Source of the DNA: Stenotrophomonas maltophilia
GTDB taxonomy: Bacteria > Pseudomonadota > Gammaproteobacteria > Xanthomonadales > Xanthomonadaceae
Length of the DNA stretch: 64,000 nucleotides
Direction: 5' to 3'
Assembly (NCBI RefSeq): GCF_002138415.1
Contig: NZ_CP015612.1
Coordinates: 4,008,001-4,072,000 of the forward strand
Below are positions 41,170 through 49,052 of this stretch, one piece after another. Both the position numbers and the translations under genes were made by a program. The number at the start of each line of letters is the position of its first letter. Positions within the stretch are counted from its first letter, which is position 1. Below the pieces are notes generated by a model. That model was not told the origin of the DNA. It saw nothing but the letters and a program-made list of their open reading frames with translations, and made no database searches.

Positions 41170-41901
41170 TCACAGATGCCGCAGCTCCTGCTTCAGCGTC
41201 GCCACGCAGCGGCGGCTGACTTCCAGCGGTTGCTTGCCATGGCGCAGCACCGCCTGCACCTGCCCACCCGTGCCACGACGCAGCTCCACCAGCTCATGGC
41301 GTGCCACCAGGCAGTTGCGATGGATGCGGATGAAGCGGCTGGCGAACTCTTCCTCCAGCGACTTCAGCGACTCCTCGATCAGGTCCTCGCCGCGTGCGTG
41401 GTGCACCACCACGTACTTTTCCTCGGCCTGCAGGTAGTGGATGTCGTCCAGCGGAATCAGGCGCAGGCTGCCGCGCAGGCGCGCGCACAGCATGCTGCGG
41501 GCCTGCTGCCCGCTGTGTTCCTGAGGCTGGCCGTCGCGACCGGCCAGGAACGTGCGTGCACGTGCAATCGCCGCTGCCAGGCGTTCGGCGCGCACCGGCT
41601 TCATCAGGTAGTCGATCGCTGCGGCCTCGAATGCCGACAGTGCATGCGCGTCGTAGGCCGTGCAGAACACCACCGCCGGGCGCGGCTCGAAGCTGGCCAG
41701 ATGGCGGGCGGCTTCCAGGCCATCCAGCCCGGGCATGGCGATATCCAGCACGACCAGGTCCGGCTGCAGCTCCGCACACGCGTGCAGGGCCTGTTCGCCG
41801 TTGCCGGCCTCGGCCACCACGTCCACGCCGTCCTGCGCGGCCAACAGGCTGCGCAGGCGCTCACGCGCCAGCGGTTCGTCATCGGCGATGACTACCCTCA
41901 C
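41170..41901 (-). CDS. algR: LytTR-type response regulator
   Basis: 243 residues: receiver domain (1-115) with phospho-acceptor Asp53 (VVLDIAMPG), conserved Thr in FCTAYDAHAL and Lys in YLMKPVRAERL, then a LytTR DNA-binding domain (about 135-240) with YLQAEEKYVVVHHARG and FIRIHRNCLVARHELVEL. It belongs to the AlgR family, which controls exopolysaccharide and type IV pilus genes in Pseudomonas. algZ precedes it by 10 bp and hemC follows in the conserved order. The regulated genes in this organism are unknown. Confidence 0.9.
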   Translation of the reverse strand: MRVVIADDEPLARERLRSLLAAQDGVDVVAEAGNGEQALHACAELQPDLVVLDIAMPGLDGLEAARHLASFEPRPAVVFCTAYDAHALSAFEAAAIDYLMKPVRAERLAAAIARARTFLAGRDGQPQEHSGQQARSMLCARLRGSLRLIPLDDIHYLQAEEKYVVVHHARGEDLIEESLKSLEEEFASRFIRIHRNCLVARHELVELRRGTGGQVQAVLRHGKQPLEVSRRCVATLKQELRHL

Positions 41902-41911
41902 GATCGTTCCC

Positions 41912-42955
41912 TCACTGGATCGGCACTGTCACCTGGCAGGCATAGTAGCCCTCGCTCCAGCCAGCCGTCATCCGTGCGGCGCTGCCAAAGCGCCAGGCCA
42001 GCCGATGGCCGATGCTGTGCTGGGCATGGCCGGCACCGCGCGCCAGGGCCAGCCCCGGGGCCTGTGGATCGGGCGCGGGATTGCGTACGCGGATCTGCAG
42101 CTCGTTGCCCTCGCGCACCAGCCGCAATTCAATGGTGCCGCCTTCGGGCAGGCGCGAGATGCCGTGCAGCACGGCGTTCTCCACCAGCGGCTGCAGCACC
42201 AGCCTCGGCAATGGCAGGTCCCACGGCAGCGGCTCGTCGCGCTGCCAGCGCACCTGCAGGCGCTCGCCCAGGCGCAGCGATTCGATCGACAGGTAGCGCT
42301 CGGCCAGCTCGCATTCGTCGCGCAGGGTGGAATCGCCCTCGCCTGCACCCAGCGCGGCACGGAACAGATCGGACAGATCGAGCACCGCACGTTCGGCCAC
42401 CGCTGGATCGCGATGCAGCAGGCTGGCGATCAGGTTCATGCTGTTGAACAGGAAATGCGGACGGATCCGCGCCTGCAGCGCGTCGGCCTGGGCGCGGGCA
42501 TTGGCCTGCACCTGCGCGGCCCAGCGATCACTCACATAGAAGTAGCGCAGGGCCAAGGCAGTGATCAGCGCCGTCGTCGCCGCGCTGCCCAGCGTGAAGC
42601 GCCAGAAGCTGATGCCGCGGGCGAAGCTGTCGCCAAGCACCGCGTACAGGGCATGCACGATGCCCGCGCAGACCACCGCGATCAGCGTCGCCAGTGCGAT
42701 GGCCGAGACCGCCCCCAGAACCTGTGGCAGCCTCGACAACGCGTTCCGCAGCAGGCACAGGCTGGCCGTTACGGCCAGCGCCAGCCACAAGGCGAAACCA
42801 CTGGCCGACAGCAGTTCGCCCACAGTCCAGTGGCGGCTGCCATCCGGGGCCAGGGCCAGCACCACCACCACCAGTTCAGCCAGGCCGAGCATCGCCGCCA
42901 GCCGCGGCAGGCGGCACAGTTCCGGCATCCAGGGCGGGGCGCTGGCCGGCGGCAT
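41912..42955 (-). CDS. algZ: LytS/AlgZ-type sensor histidine kinase
   Basis: 347 residues: four to five membrane helices in the first 140 residues, then the His_kinase domain with IRPHFLFNSMNLIASLLH (phospho-acceptor His near 168) and an atypical HATPase (LVLQPLVENAVLHGI, NPAPDPQAPGLALARGAGHAQHSIGHRL). This LytS layout lacks a conventional dimerisation domain. It is the partner of AlgR. It ends at 41912, so the two genes are coupled. The preceding esterase gene stops 3 bp upstream of its start. Confidence 0.88.
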   Translation of the reverse strand: MPPASAPPWMPELCRLPRLAAMLGLAELVVVVLALAPDGSRHWTVGELLSASGFALWLALAVTASLCLLRNALSRLPQVLGAVSAIALATLIAVVCAGIVHALYAVLGDSFARGISFWRFTLGSAATTALITALALRYFYVSDRWAAQVQANARAQADALQARIRPHFLFNSMNLIASLLHRDPAVAERAVLDLSDLFRAALGAGEGDSTLRDECELAERYLSIESLRLGERLQVRWQRDEPLPWDLPLPRLVLQPLVENAVLHGISRLPEGGTIELRLVREGNELQIRVRNPAPDPQAPGLALARGAGHAQHSIGHRLAWRFGSAARMTAGWSEGYYACQVTVPIQ

Positions 42956-42958
42956 GGG

Positions 42959-43618
42959 TCAGGCAGCGCCCAGGCGTTCCTGCAACCAGTCACCCAGCGC
43001 CTGGATCTCTTCGGCGCAGACCTGGTGGGCCATCGGGTAACTGTGCCATTCCACGTCCAGGCCCAGCGCCTGCAGTGCCTGCGCACTGTGTGCGGCCACC
43101 GCCTGCGGGATCACCGGATCGCTGCTGCCATGGGCCATGAACACCGGCACCTGCACGGCGCCTTCAGCGCGCTTTGCGCCGTCGGCTTCGGGCAGGTAGG
43201 TGGACAGCGCGATCAGGCCGGCCAACGGCGCAGTGCGTGACAGCGCGGCGGTCAGGATGATCGCGCCCCCCTGCGAGAAACCGGCCAGGAAGATCTTCTC
43301 CGGCGCGATGCCACGCTCGATCTCGCGTGCGATCAGCGCATCCAGCTGCACCACCGATTCCTGCACGCCCACCATGTCGGCGCGCGAACGGAAATCCATG
43401 CCGACGATGTCGTACCAGCCGCGCATCGGCACGCCGTTGTTGATCGTGATCGGCCGCACCGGTGCATGCGGGAACACGAAGCGCAGCGCCGGCCAATGCG
43501 GACGCACCAGCTCCGGCACGATCGGCGCGAAGTCGTGGCCATCGGCACCGAGGCCGTGCAGCCAGATCACCGACCACTGCGGCGAGGCGCCGGTCTCCTG
43601 TTCCACCGTTTGCAGCAT
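42959..43618 (-). CDS. Carboxylesterase / phospholipase, alpha-beta hydrolase
   Basis: 219 residues. The catalytic Ser is in GFSQGGAI (near 120), the Asp in HGSSDPVIP (near 170) and the His in YPMAHQVCAEE (near 202). The N-terminal VIWLHGLGADGHDF gives the oxyanion loop, and PHAPVRPITINNGVPMRGWYDI is diagnostic for the bacterial carboxylesterase II / acyl-protein-thioesterase-like group. It probably hydrolyses short-chain esters in the cytosol. It is followed 3 bp later by algZ, so the three genes esterase-algZ-algR form an operon. Confidence 0.92.
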   Translation of the reverse strand: MLQTVEQETGASPQWSVIWLHGLGADGHDFAPIVPELVRPHWPALRFVFPHAPVRPITINNGVPMRGWYDIVGMDFRSRADMVGVQESVVQLDALIAREIERGIAPEKIFLAGFSQGGAIILTAALSRTAPLAGLIALSTYLPEADGAKRAEGAVQVPVFMAHGSSDPVIPQAVAAHSAQALQALGLDVEWHSYPMAHQVCAEEIQALGDWLQERLGAA

Positions 43619-43668
43619 GATGCGGCTCCTTCAAGTTCGAGCCGCATTATGCCGCTGCCGCGGGACGA

Positions 43669-45594
43669 TCAGTACAGCGGCGGTTGTTCGGCCGCTTCCC
43701 GGCGCAGCTGCGCGGCGCGTACCAGCACCGGCGGCGGGATGTTCTCCTCGGGGATATCAAGCAGGCCAAGACGGTGCAGGAAGGCGCCGGGGCCACGCGA
43801 AGACGTCAGTGCCACCACCGGTACCGCCAGCACCATGCCGATCACCACCGGCGCCATCCACGCGGCCAGCGATGGCGACACCGCCCAGGCCAGCATGCCC
43901 ATGAAGGCGCCGAACACCCCCAGCCCACCGTAGCCACGGATCAGCGCCAGCCACGAAATGCCACCATCGTCACGCTGCTGCGCGTCCCACCCCGAATCGC
44001 GGCCGGACAGCACTTCGGCCACGCCGCGCGACTGCACGTACATCACCACCGGCGCCATCAGCGCGGCCAATACGGTTTCCACCAGCATCGAGACGAACGC
44101 GCGCAGGGCACCGCCACACCCGCGGCGGTCGACCGGGTCCAGCAGCATCGCCAGGTAACCCAGCACCTTGGGCAGCAGCAGCACCGCCATGGTCGCCGCG
44201 AACAGGCGCACCACCTGCTCCTCGTCCTGGGCGCGCCAGTACACGCTCGGCGACAGGTGCAGCAGGGCATTGAAATCGATGCCCTCCTGGAACAGCGGGA
44301 TGGCGATGCCGATCAGCATCAGCATCGCCCACATCGGCGCGGTGAAGTAATGACCAATGCCAATCAGCATGTGGGTGCGGCTGATCCAGTGCAGGCCACG
44401 GCTGCCGACCACCTTGCCATGCTGCAGGTTGCCCTGGCACCAGCGGCGGTCGCGCACCAGCAGATCGGTCAGGGTCGGCGGCCCTTCCTCGTAGCTGCCG
44501 CCCAGGTACGGCACCATGTGCGCGGCCCAGCCGCCACGGCGCATCAGTGCCGCTTCAACGAAATCATGGCTGAGTACGTGGCCGCCGAACGGCTTGCGCC
44601 CCGGCAGCGCCGGCAGGCCGGCGTGGTCGGCGAAGGCGCGGGTACGGATGATGGCGTTGTGGCCCCAGTAGTTGCTCTCGGCACCATGCCACCAGGCCAC
44701 GCCGCGGGCGATCACCGGCCCGTACACGCGGCCGCCGAACTGCTGCATGCGGGCGAACAGGGTGCGGCCACCAATCACCGACGGCAGCGTCTGGATCAGG
44801 CCGACATCGGCGTTGTGTTCCATGCCCGCGACCAGGCGCACGATGCTGTCGCCGGTCATCAGGCTGTCGGCATCGAGGATCAGCATCTGCGGGTAGGCCC
44901 CACCGAAGCGGCGGACCCAGTCGGCGATGTTGCCGGCCTTGCGCCCGCTGTTGTCGCCACGGCGGCGATAGAACAGCCGCACCCGACCGTCCGGCACGCG
45001 ATCACGCAGCTCGGCGAACACCTGCTCCTCGGCGCGCGCGATGTCCTCGCGGCGGGTGTCGCTGAGCACGAAGAAGTCGAAGCGCTCCAGCTGGCCGGTG
45101 GCGGCCACTGATTCGTAGATGGCCTGCAGGCCGGCCAACAGGCGGCGCGGGTCTTCGTTGTAGGTCGGCATCAGCAGCGCGGTGCGGCTGTGCACGGTCG
45201 GCAGCGGCTTGTCCGGATCGATGCCGAGACGGTAGCCACGATCGAACACAGCGGTCAGGAAGCCGGCCAGGGCGCTGGCGAAAGACAGCGCGATCCAGGC
45301 GAACAGGCCGACAAACAGGACCAGCAGGCAGGCTTCGAGCACGCTGATGCCATTGGCCGACAGCACCCGCCACATCATCCGGGTGGCGATGGCGGTCATC
45401 GCCAGCGTGCCGCCGAAGATATAGAACCGGCGCAGGCCGATCAGTCGCGGCGAGGTGCGGTGACGGCGGACCTTCAGTTCGCCTGCGCGCAGGGTCTGCT
45501 CGGGCATCTGCAGCGGCGACTCGGCCGGCAGCAGCGCCCAGCCGGCGTCGAGCCCGGGGGCCTCCGCGTCTGCGTGGATGGTTTGACCCCCCAT
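43669..45594 (-). CDS. opgH: Glucans biosynthesis glucosyltransferase H (HrpM-like)
   Basis: About 641 residues, inner-membrane GT2 enzyme making the backbone of osmoregulated periplasmic glucans from UDP-glucose. Two N-terminal helices (about 60-85 and 95-118), a cytosolic GT2 domain with [26 protein letters not shown] (DxD-like), and [15 protein letters not shown] (the (Q/R)xxRW signature), then five or six C-terminal helices. Codon one may be at 45597 or 45594 (MMGG). No opgG or opgD is next to it, as in Xanthomonas hrpM. It is divergent from the TonB receptor gene. Confidence 0.93.
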   Translation of the reverse strand: MGGQTIHADAEAPGLDAGWALLPAESPLQMPEQTLRAGELKVRRHRTSPRLIGLRRFYIFGGTLAMTAIATRMMWRVLSANGISVLEACLLVLFVGLFAWIALSFASALAGFLTAVFDRGYRLGIDPDKPLPTVHSRTALLMPTYNEDPRRLLAGLQAIYESVAATGQLERFDFFVLSDTRREDIARAEEQVFAELRDRVPDGRVRLFYRRRGDNSGRKAGNIADWVRRFGGAYPQMLILDADSLMTGDSIVRLVAGMEHNADVGLIQTLPSVIGGRTLFARMQQFGGRVYGPVIARGVAWWHGAESNYWGHNAIIRTRAFADHAGLPALPGRKPFGGHVLSHDFVEAALMRRGGWAAHMVPYLGGSYEEGPPTLTDLLVRDRRWCQGNLQHGKVVGSRGLHWISRTHMLIGIGHYFTAPMWAMLMLIGIAIPLFQEGIDFNALLHLSPSVYWRAQDEEQVVRLFAATMAVLLLPKVLGYLAMLLDPVDRRGCGGALRAFVSMLVETVLAALMAPVVMYVQSRGVAEVLSGRDSGWDAQQRDDGGISWLALIRGYGGLGVFGAFMGMLAWAVSPSLAAWMAPVVIGMVLAVPVVALTSSRGPGAFLHRLGLLDIPEENIPPPVLVRAAQLRREAAEQPPLY

Positions 45595-45597
45595 CAC

Positions 45598-46083
45598 CGC
45601 TTACTCCCCACGGTCGGCACGGCCGGCCGTCCCGGCCGGGCTGCATGCACGAAGGTTCCCGGCGCGCCTTCCCGGCGCCCGCACTTGTCCTGGCTGTGCC
45701 GGCGCTTGGCCACACAGTCGATGTCTGTCACTACCGGAACCCACACGATCTCCAACGGGGCGGAATCGAAAATGCGGCTCAGTCTAGGGCGCCGGATGTA
45801 AGCCGCGTGCGAAGGTCTACGCCGGCATTTGTCCCCATTCAGCAAACAGCAGGCGTGCCGTGGCGGCGCAGGAGGTTGTCACTTTGTCACCGGGGGTACT
45901 GGATCGTAACAAACGCGAACGGTTATCATTTCATTAACCAGGCAGGTCGCCGTGTTCCGCACGGCACAGACCCACCCAGCTGCGCCGGTCCACACCGCGC
46001 CGACGACCCATGGAAGGGGCTGCCTGCTGTCCGCTGCGCCTGCTGCTTCCACCGGGTCCCTACTTTCTCCCATAGAAGCCGTC
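45598..46083. other. Divergent regulatory spacer between opgH and the TonB receptor gene
   Basis: About 490 bp with no credible gene. It must contain the opgH promoter (leftwards) and that of the receptor gene (rightwards). The only recognised site is the possible Fur box at 45918-45940. Confidence 0.5.
45918..45940. promoter_or_regulatory. Possible Fur box
   Basis: GAACGGTTATCATTTCATTAACC contains, on the minus strand, AATGAAATGATAACCGTT, which matches the core of the Fur consensus (AATGATAATCATT) only partly. It is 150 bp upstream of the TonB-dependent receptor gene, in an otherwise GC-rich stretch. Iron control is a guess. Confidence 0.4.
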
Positions 46084-48129
46084 ATGTCCCAGCCGTCCCG
46101 TTCCCGTTCCGCGCGCCTGCCGCGCACCCGCCTGGCCACCGCCCTGGCCACCGCCTGCCTGCTGGCCCTGCCCGGCCTGGCCGCCGCTGAGGCCAGCGCC
46201 GATGCCTCCACCAAGGATCTGGATACCGTGGTGGTCACCGCCTCGGGCAACCAGCAATGGATCAAGGATGCGCCGGCCAGCATCAGCGTGATCAGCCGTG
46301 AGGATATCGAGCGCCAGCCGGTGCGCGACCTGGCCACCCTGCTCAGCCGCGTGCCGGGCGTGACCGGTGGCCTCAGCGCGGCGGGCGAGCAGTCCAAGAT
46401 CAAGCTGCGCGGCATGCCCTCCAACTACACGCTGGTACTGGTGGACGGCAAGCGCATGGGCAGCTCGGCCTCGACCAATTACCGACCCGACCTCGGCCGT
46501 CAGGATCTGAACTGGATCTCGCCCGACCAGATCGAACGCATCGAGGTGGTACGCGGACCGATGTCGTCGCTGTACGGCTCCGACGCGATGGGCGGCGTGA
46601 TCAACATCATCACCAAGCGCATCGGCGATGACTGGAACGGCAGTGCCACCCACAGCTACACCCGCCCGGGTGATAGCAAGCGCGGGGATACCCAGCAGAT
46701 CGGCGCGACGTTCTCCGGCCCACTCGGCGAACGCTTCGGCCTGCGCATCGGCGCCAACAGCATGCGCCGCGACTCGGACCGCTCCAACGGTGGTGTCTAT
46801 GGCAATGCCTACGCCGGCGAGAAGGACCGCAATGTCGACGCGCTGCTGCAGTGGAAGCTCAGCGACGCCCAGGAGCTGTCGCTGGAAGCTGGTCATGGCG
46901 TGCAGCAGGCCTTCATCGATGCCTCACTGGAAAAACAGGACGAAGGCGCCTGGGGTGCCAGTGAACTCAAGCGCAGCTCGCTGTCACTCAACCACGATGG
47001 CAAGTGGAGCTTTGGCAACTCGAAGATCAGTGCGTACTGGACCGAATACAAGAACGACATCGGTGCCACTGGACGCTCCGAAGCCACCGATACGATCATC
47101 GAAGGCAGCCTGACCACGCCGTTCACCCTCGGCGTTGAACACCAGTTCGCCGTTGGCGGCCAGTGGAAGCGTCAGGAGCTGACCAACACCGACACCATCG
47201 GCCGCGCGCCGATCGACTATGCCGGCAACGCGGTCAGTGGCTCGGACCTGGAGGTCGATACCTGGGCGCTGTTCGTCGAGGACGAACTGAAGCTGCACCG
47301 CACCCTGGCGCTGACCCTGGGCGCACGCCTGGACCACCATGAGAAGTTCGGCGGCCACGTCAGCCCGCGTGCCTACCTGGTCTGGCATCCGGCCGAACAG
47401 TGGACGATCCGCGGTGGCGTTTCCAAAGGCTTCCGCGCACCCAGCCTGACCGAGAATTCGGCCACCGCGGCCACCCAGTCCGGCGGCCGCGGCTGCACCT
47501 CGCTGATCCCGTTGGGCTATACCCGCGGTGGCTGCTACATGGCCGGCAACCCGGATCTGGATCCGGAAACCAGCACCAACCGCGAGATCGGCATCAGCTT
47601 CGACAACGACCTGGTCGATGCGGGCCTGACCTACTTCCATACCGACTTCAGGAACAAGATCGAGTACGCCCCGCTGGGCCGGTTCAACGGCATCTGGTGG
47701 ACGCGCATGAGCAACGTGCAGCGCGCCCGTACCAGCGGCATGGAAGGCAACCTCAACTTCCGCTTCGGTGAGCACTGGCGCTGGCGCACTTCGGCCACCT
47801 GGATGAAGGAGGCCAAGAACCTGACCACCGGCAGGAACCTGATCGATACGCCCGAATTCTCCGGCTATTCGTCGCTGGACTGGACGCCCAACACGGTCTT
47901 TTCCAGCAGCCTGTCGGCGCAGTACACCGGCAAGCAGACCGGCACCGCCACGACCTTCCTCAAGGCCTACACCCTGTATGACCTGACTGCGGCCTGGAAC
48001 GTCAACGAGGTGCTAACCCTGCGCGGCGGCGTCAGCAACCTGGTCGACAAGAAGCTGTATGCCGAAGGCTCCACCGACTACTTCGTGGCCGGACGCAGTT
48101 ACTTCCTGAGCATGACCGCGCGGTTCTGA
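46084..48129 (+). CDS. TonB-dependent outer-membrane receptor (CirA/FepA class)
   Basis: 681 residues. A signal peptide (cleaved near ALPGLAAA, residue 37), a TonB-box-like DTVVVTASGNQ, the plug (VVTA...GLSAAGEQSKIKLRGMPSNYTLVLVDGKR, then WISPDQIERIEVVRGPMSSLYGSDAMGGVINIIT; about 45-185) and a 22-strand barrel ending in Phe (YFLSMTARF). The RIEVVRGP and the A-x-GG-V-I-N-I-I-T motif are diagnostic of the plug. The CTSLIPLGYTRGGCYM loop contains a Cys pair, typical of the catecholate/colicin I receptor group. The ligand is probably a ferric siderophore; not certain. Confidence 0.92.
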   Translation: MSQPSRSRSARLPRTRLATALATACLLALPGLAAAEASADASTKDLDTVVVTASGNQQWIKDAPASISVISREDIERQPVRDLATLLSRVPGVTGGLSAAGEQSKIKLRGMPSNYTLVLVDGKRMGSSASTNYRPDLGRQDLNWISPDQIERIEVVRGPMSSLYGSDAMGGVINIITKRIGDDWNGSATHSYTRPGDSKRGDTQQIGATFSGPLGERFGLRIGANSMRRDSDRSNGGVYGNAYAGEKDRNVDALLQWKLSDAQELSLEAGHGVQQAFIDASLEKQDEGAWGASELKRSSLSLNHDGKWSFGNSKISAYWTEYKNDIGATGRSEATDTIIEGSLTTPFTLGVEHQFAVGGQWKRQELTNTDTIGRAPIDYAGNAVSGSDLEVDTWALFVEDELKLHRTLALTLGARLDHHEKFGGHVSPRAYLVWHPAEQWTIRGGVSKGFRAPSLTENSATAATQSGGRGCTSLIPLGYTRGGCYMAGNPDLDPETSTNREIGISFDNDLVDAGLTYFHTDFRNKIEYAPLGRFNGIWWTRMSNVQRARTSGMEGNLNFRFGEHWRWRTSATWMKEAKNLTTGRNLIDTPEFSGYSSLDWTPNTVFSSSLSAQYTGKQTGTATTFLKAYTLYDLTAAWNVNEVLTLRGGVSNLVDKKLYAEGSTDYFVAGRSYFLSMTARF

Positions 48130-48145
48130 CCGGCGGCGCGCGCCG

Positions 48146-48176
48146 CGATCGCGCTGGCGACAGGCCAGCGCGATCG
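48146..48176. terminator. Hairpin between the receptor and small gene
   Basis: CGATCGCGCTGGC and GCCAGCGCGATCG form a perfect 13-bp stem with a 5-base loop, at the junction of convergent genes. No T run follows, so it may be a bidirectional pause or barrier. Confidence 0.6.
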
Positions 48177-48189
48177 GCGGTGTTGCGGA

Positions 48190-48360
48190 TTACTCGCTTT
48201 CCAGCGCGGCCGCGGCCGCGTTCTGCGTAGCGGCCGTGCGTGCACGGTCCATCGCCACCGCCAATTGCTGGCGTGCGAGCAGCTGTTGTGCCTGCACCAC
48301 TTCAGGTGTCGGCAGGAGCACCGGTCCCGGTGCGTTTTCCGGTGTAGCAGGTGTGGTCAT
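48190..48360 (-). CDS. Small Ala/Gln-rich protein
   Basis: 56 residues starting MTTPATPENAPG. The region after residue 15 (LLPTPEVVQAQQLLARQQLAVAMDRARTAATQNAAAAALESE) is predicted to be one amphipathic helix. GGAGG lies 6-10 bases ahead of the ATG, which fixes the start and supports translation. No known family; no signal peptide or membrane helix. It converges on the receptor gene. Confidence 0.6.
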   Translation of the reverse strand: MTTPATPENAPGPVLLPTPEVVQAQQLLARQQLAVAMDRARTAATQNAAAAALESE

Positions 48361-48575
48361 GCAACCTCCATGGACATCCCGCCGCCGCCCGGGTTCAGCT
48401 GGGGCGGCAGCGGAACTGCGCACCCTATCCTAAAAACAAGGCGGGCGGGTGACGGTGCGGCACCCGGCCGCAGCCCACACCGGCCCACCCGTCACATTTT
48501 TGACGCCCGAGGCTGGTTTCCTGAACCGATCGCCCCGTATCATGTAACCGTTTTCCTACAAGGACGTATTCGTCA

Positions 48576-48962
48576 ATGAACGCAGTCGACCTCTCCCGCT
48601 TCAGCCCGAAGTGGCAGTTCCGCTTCAACTTCTTCCAGCAGCACGGCGCTCCCAAGGAGCCGGGCTTCAAGCAGGCCTGGAAGGCGTTGTCCTTCGGCGA
48701 CCGGCTGAAGGTCAACATCAATTTCTTCGCCTTCTTCTTCGGCTTCATCTACCTGCTCATCCTGGGCATGTGGCGCAAGGCGCTGGTGGTGCTCGGCATC
48801 AACATCGCGCTGGGCATCGTCACCCTGTTCCTGCCAGACGTTGTGGCCCGTGCCGTCTTCATCGCCATGAACTTCCTGGTCGCCTCCAGCACCAACTACA
48901 GCTACTACCTGGAACAGGTGAAGGGCAAGGCCAGCTGGAACCCGTTCGAAGGCATGTTCTAA
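48576..48962 (+). CDS. DUF2628 membrane protein
   Basis: 128 residues: a basic, aromatic N-terminus (SRFSPKWQFRFNFF), then two or three membrane helices (about 48-70, 73-92, 95-115) and a C-terminal KGKASWNPFEGMF. The layout and FKQAWKALSFGDRLKVNINFFAFFFG segment match DUF2628, whose function is unknown. It stands alone, with a convergent terminator before the chemoreceptor gene. Confidence 0.83.
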   Translation: MNAVDLSRFSPKWQFRFNFFQQHGAPKEPGFKQAWKALSFGDRLKVNINFFAFFFGFIYLLILGMWRKALVVLGINIALGIVTLFLPDVVARAVFIAMNFLVASSTNYSYYLEQVKGKASWNPFEGMF

Positions 48963-49011
48963 GCAGCAGCGGTTACCGGACCCGGTCCGGCGCACCAGCG
49001 AGAGCAACGAC

Positions 49012-49033
49012 GACGCCCGGCCCTGGCCGGGCG
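49012..49033. terminator. Bidirectional terminator between DUF2628 and chemoreceptor genes
   Basis: CGCCCGGCC-CTGG-CCGGGCG followed by TTCTCGTT on the plus strand; it sits between two convergent stop codons. Confidence 0.65.
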
Positions 49034-49052
49034 TTCTCGTTCATGCAGTGCC

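Noticed and set aside
40620..41170. Open frames in the hemC-algR spacer
   Set aside because: They follow the stems of elements C and D; composition is repeat-like, with no ribosome site.
45190..45801. Plus-strand frame overlapping the opgH 5' end
   Set aside because: Antisense to conserved OpgH sequence, with no ribosome site.
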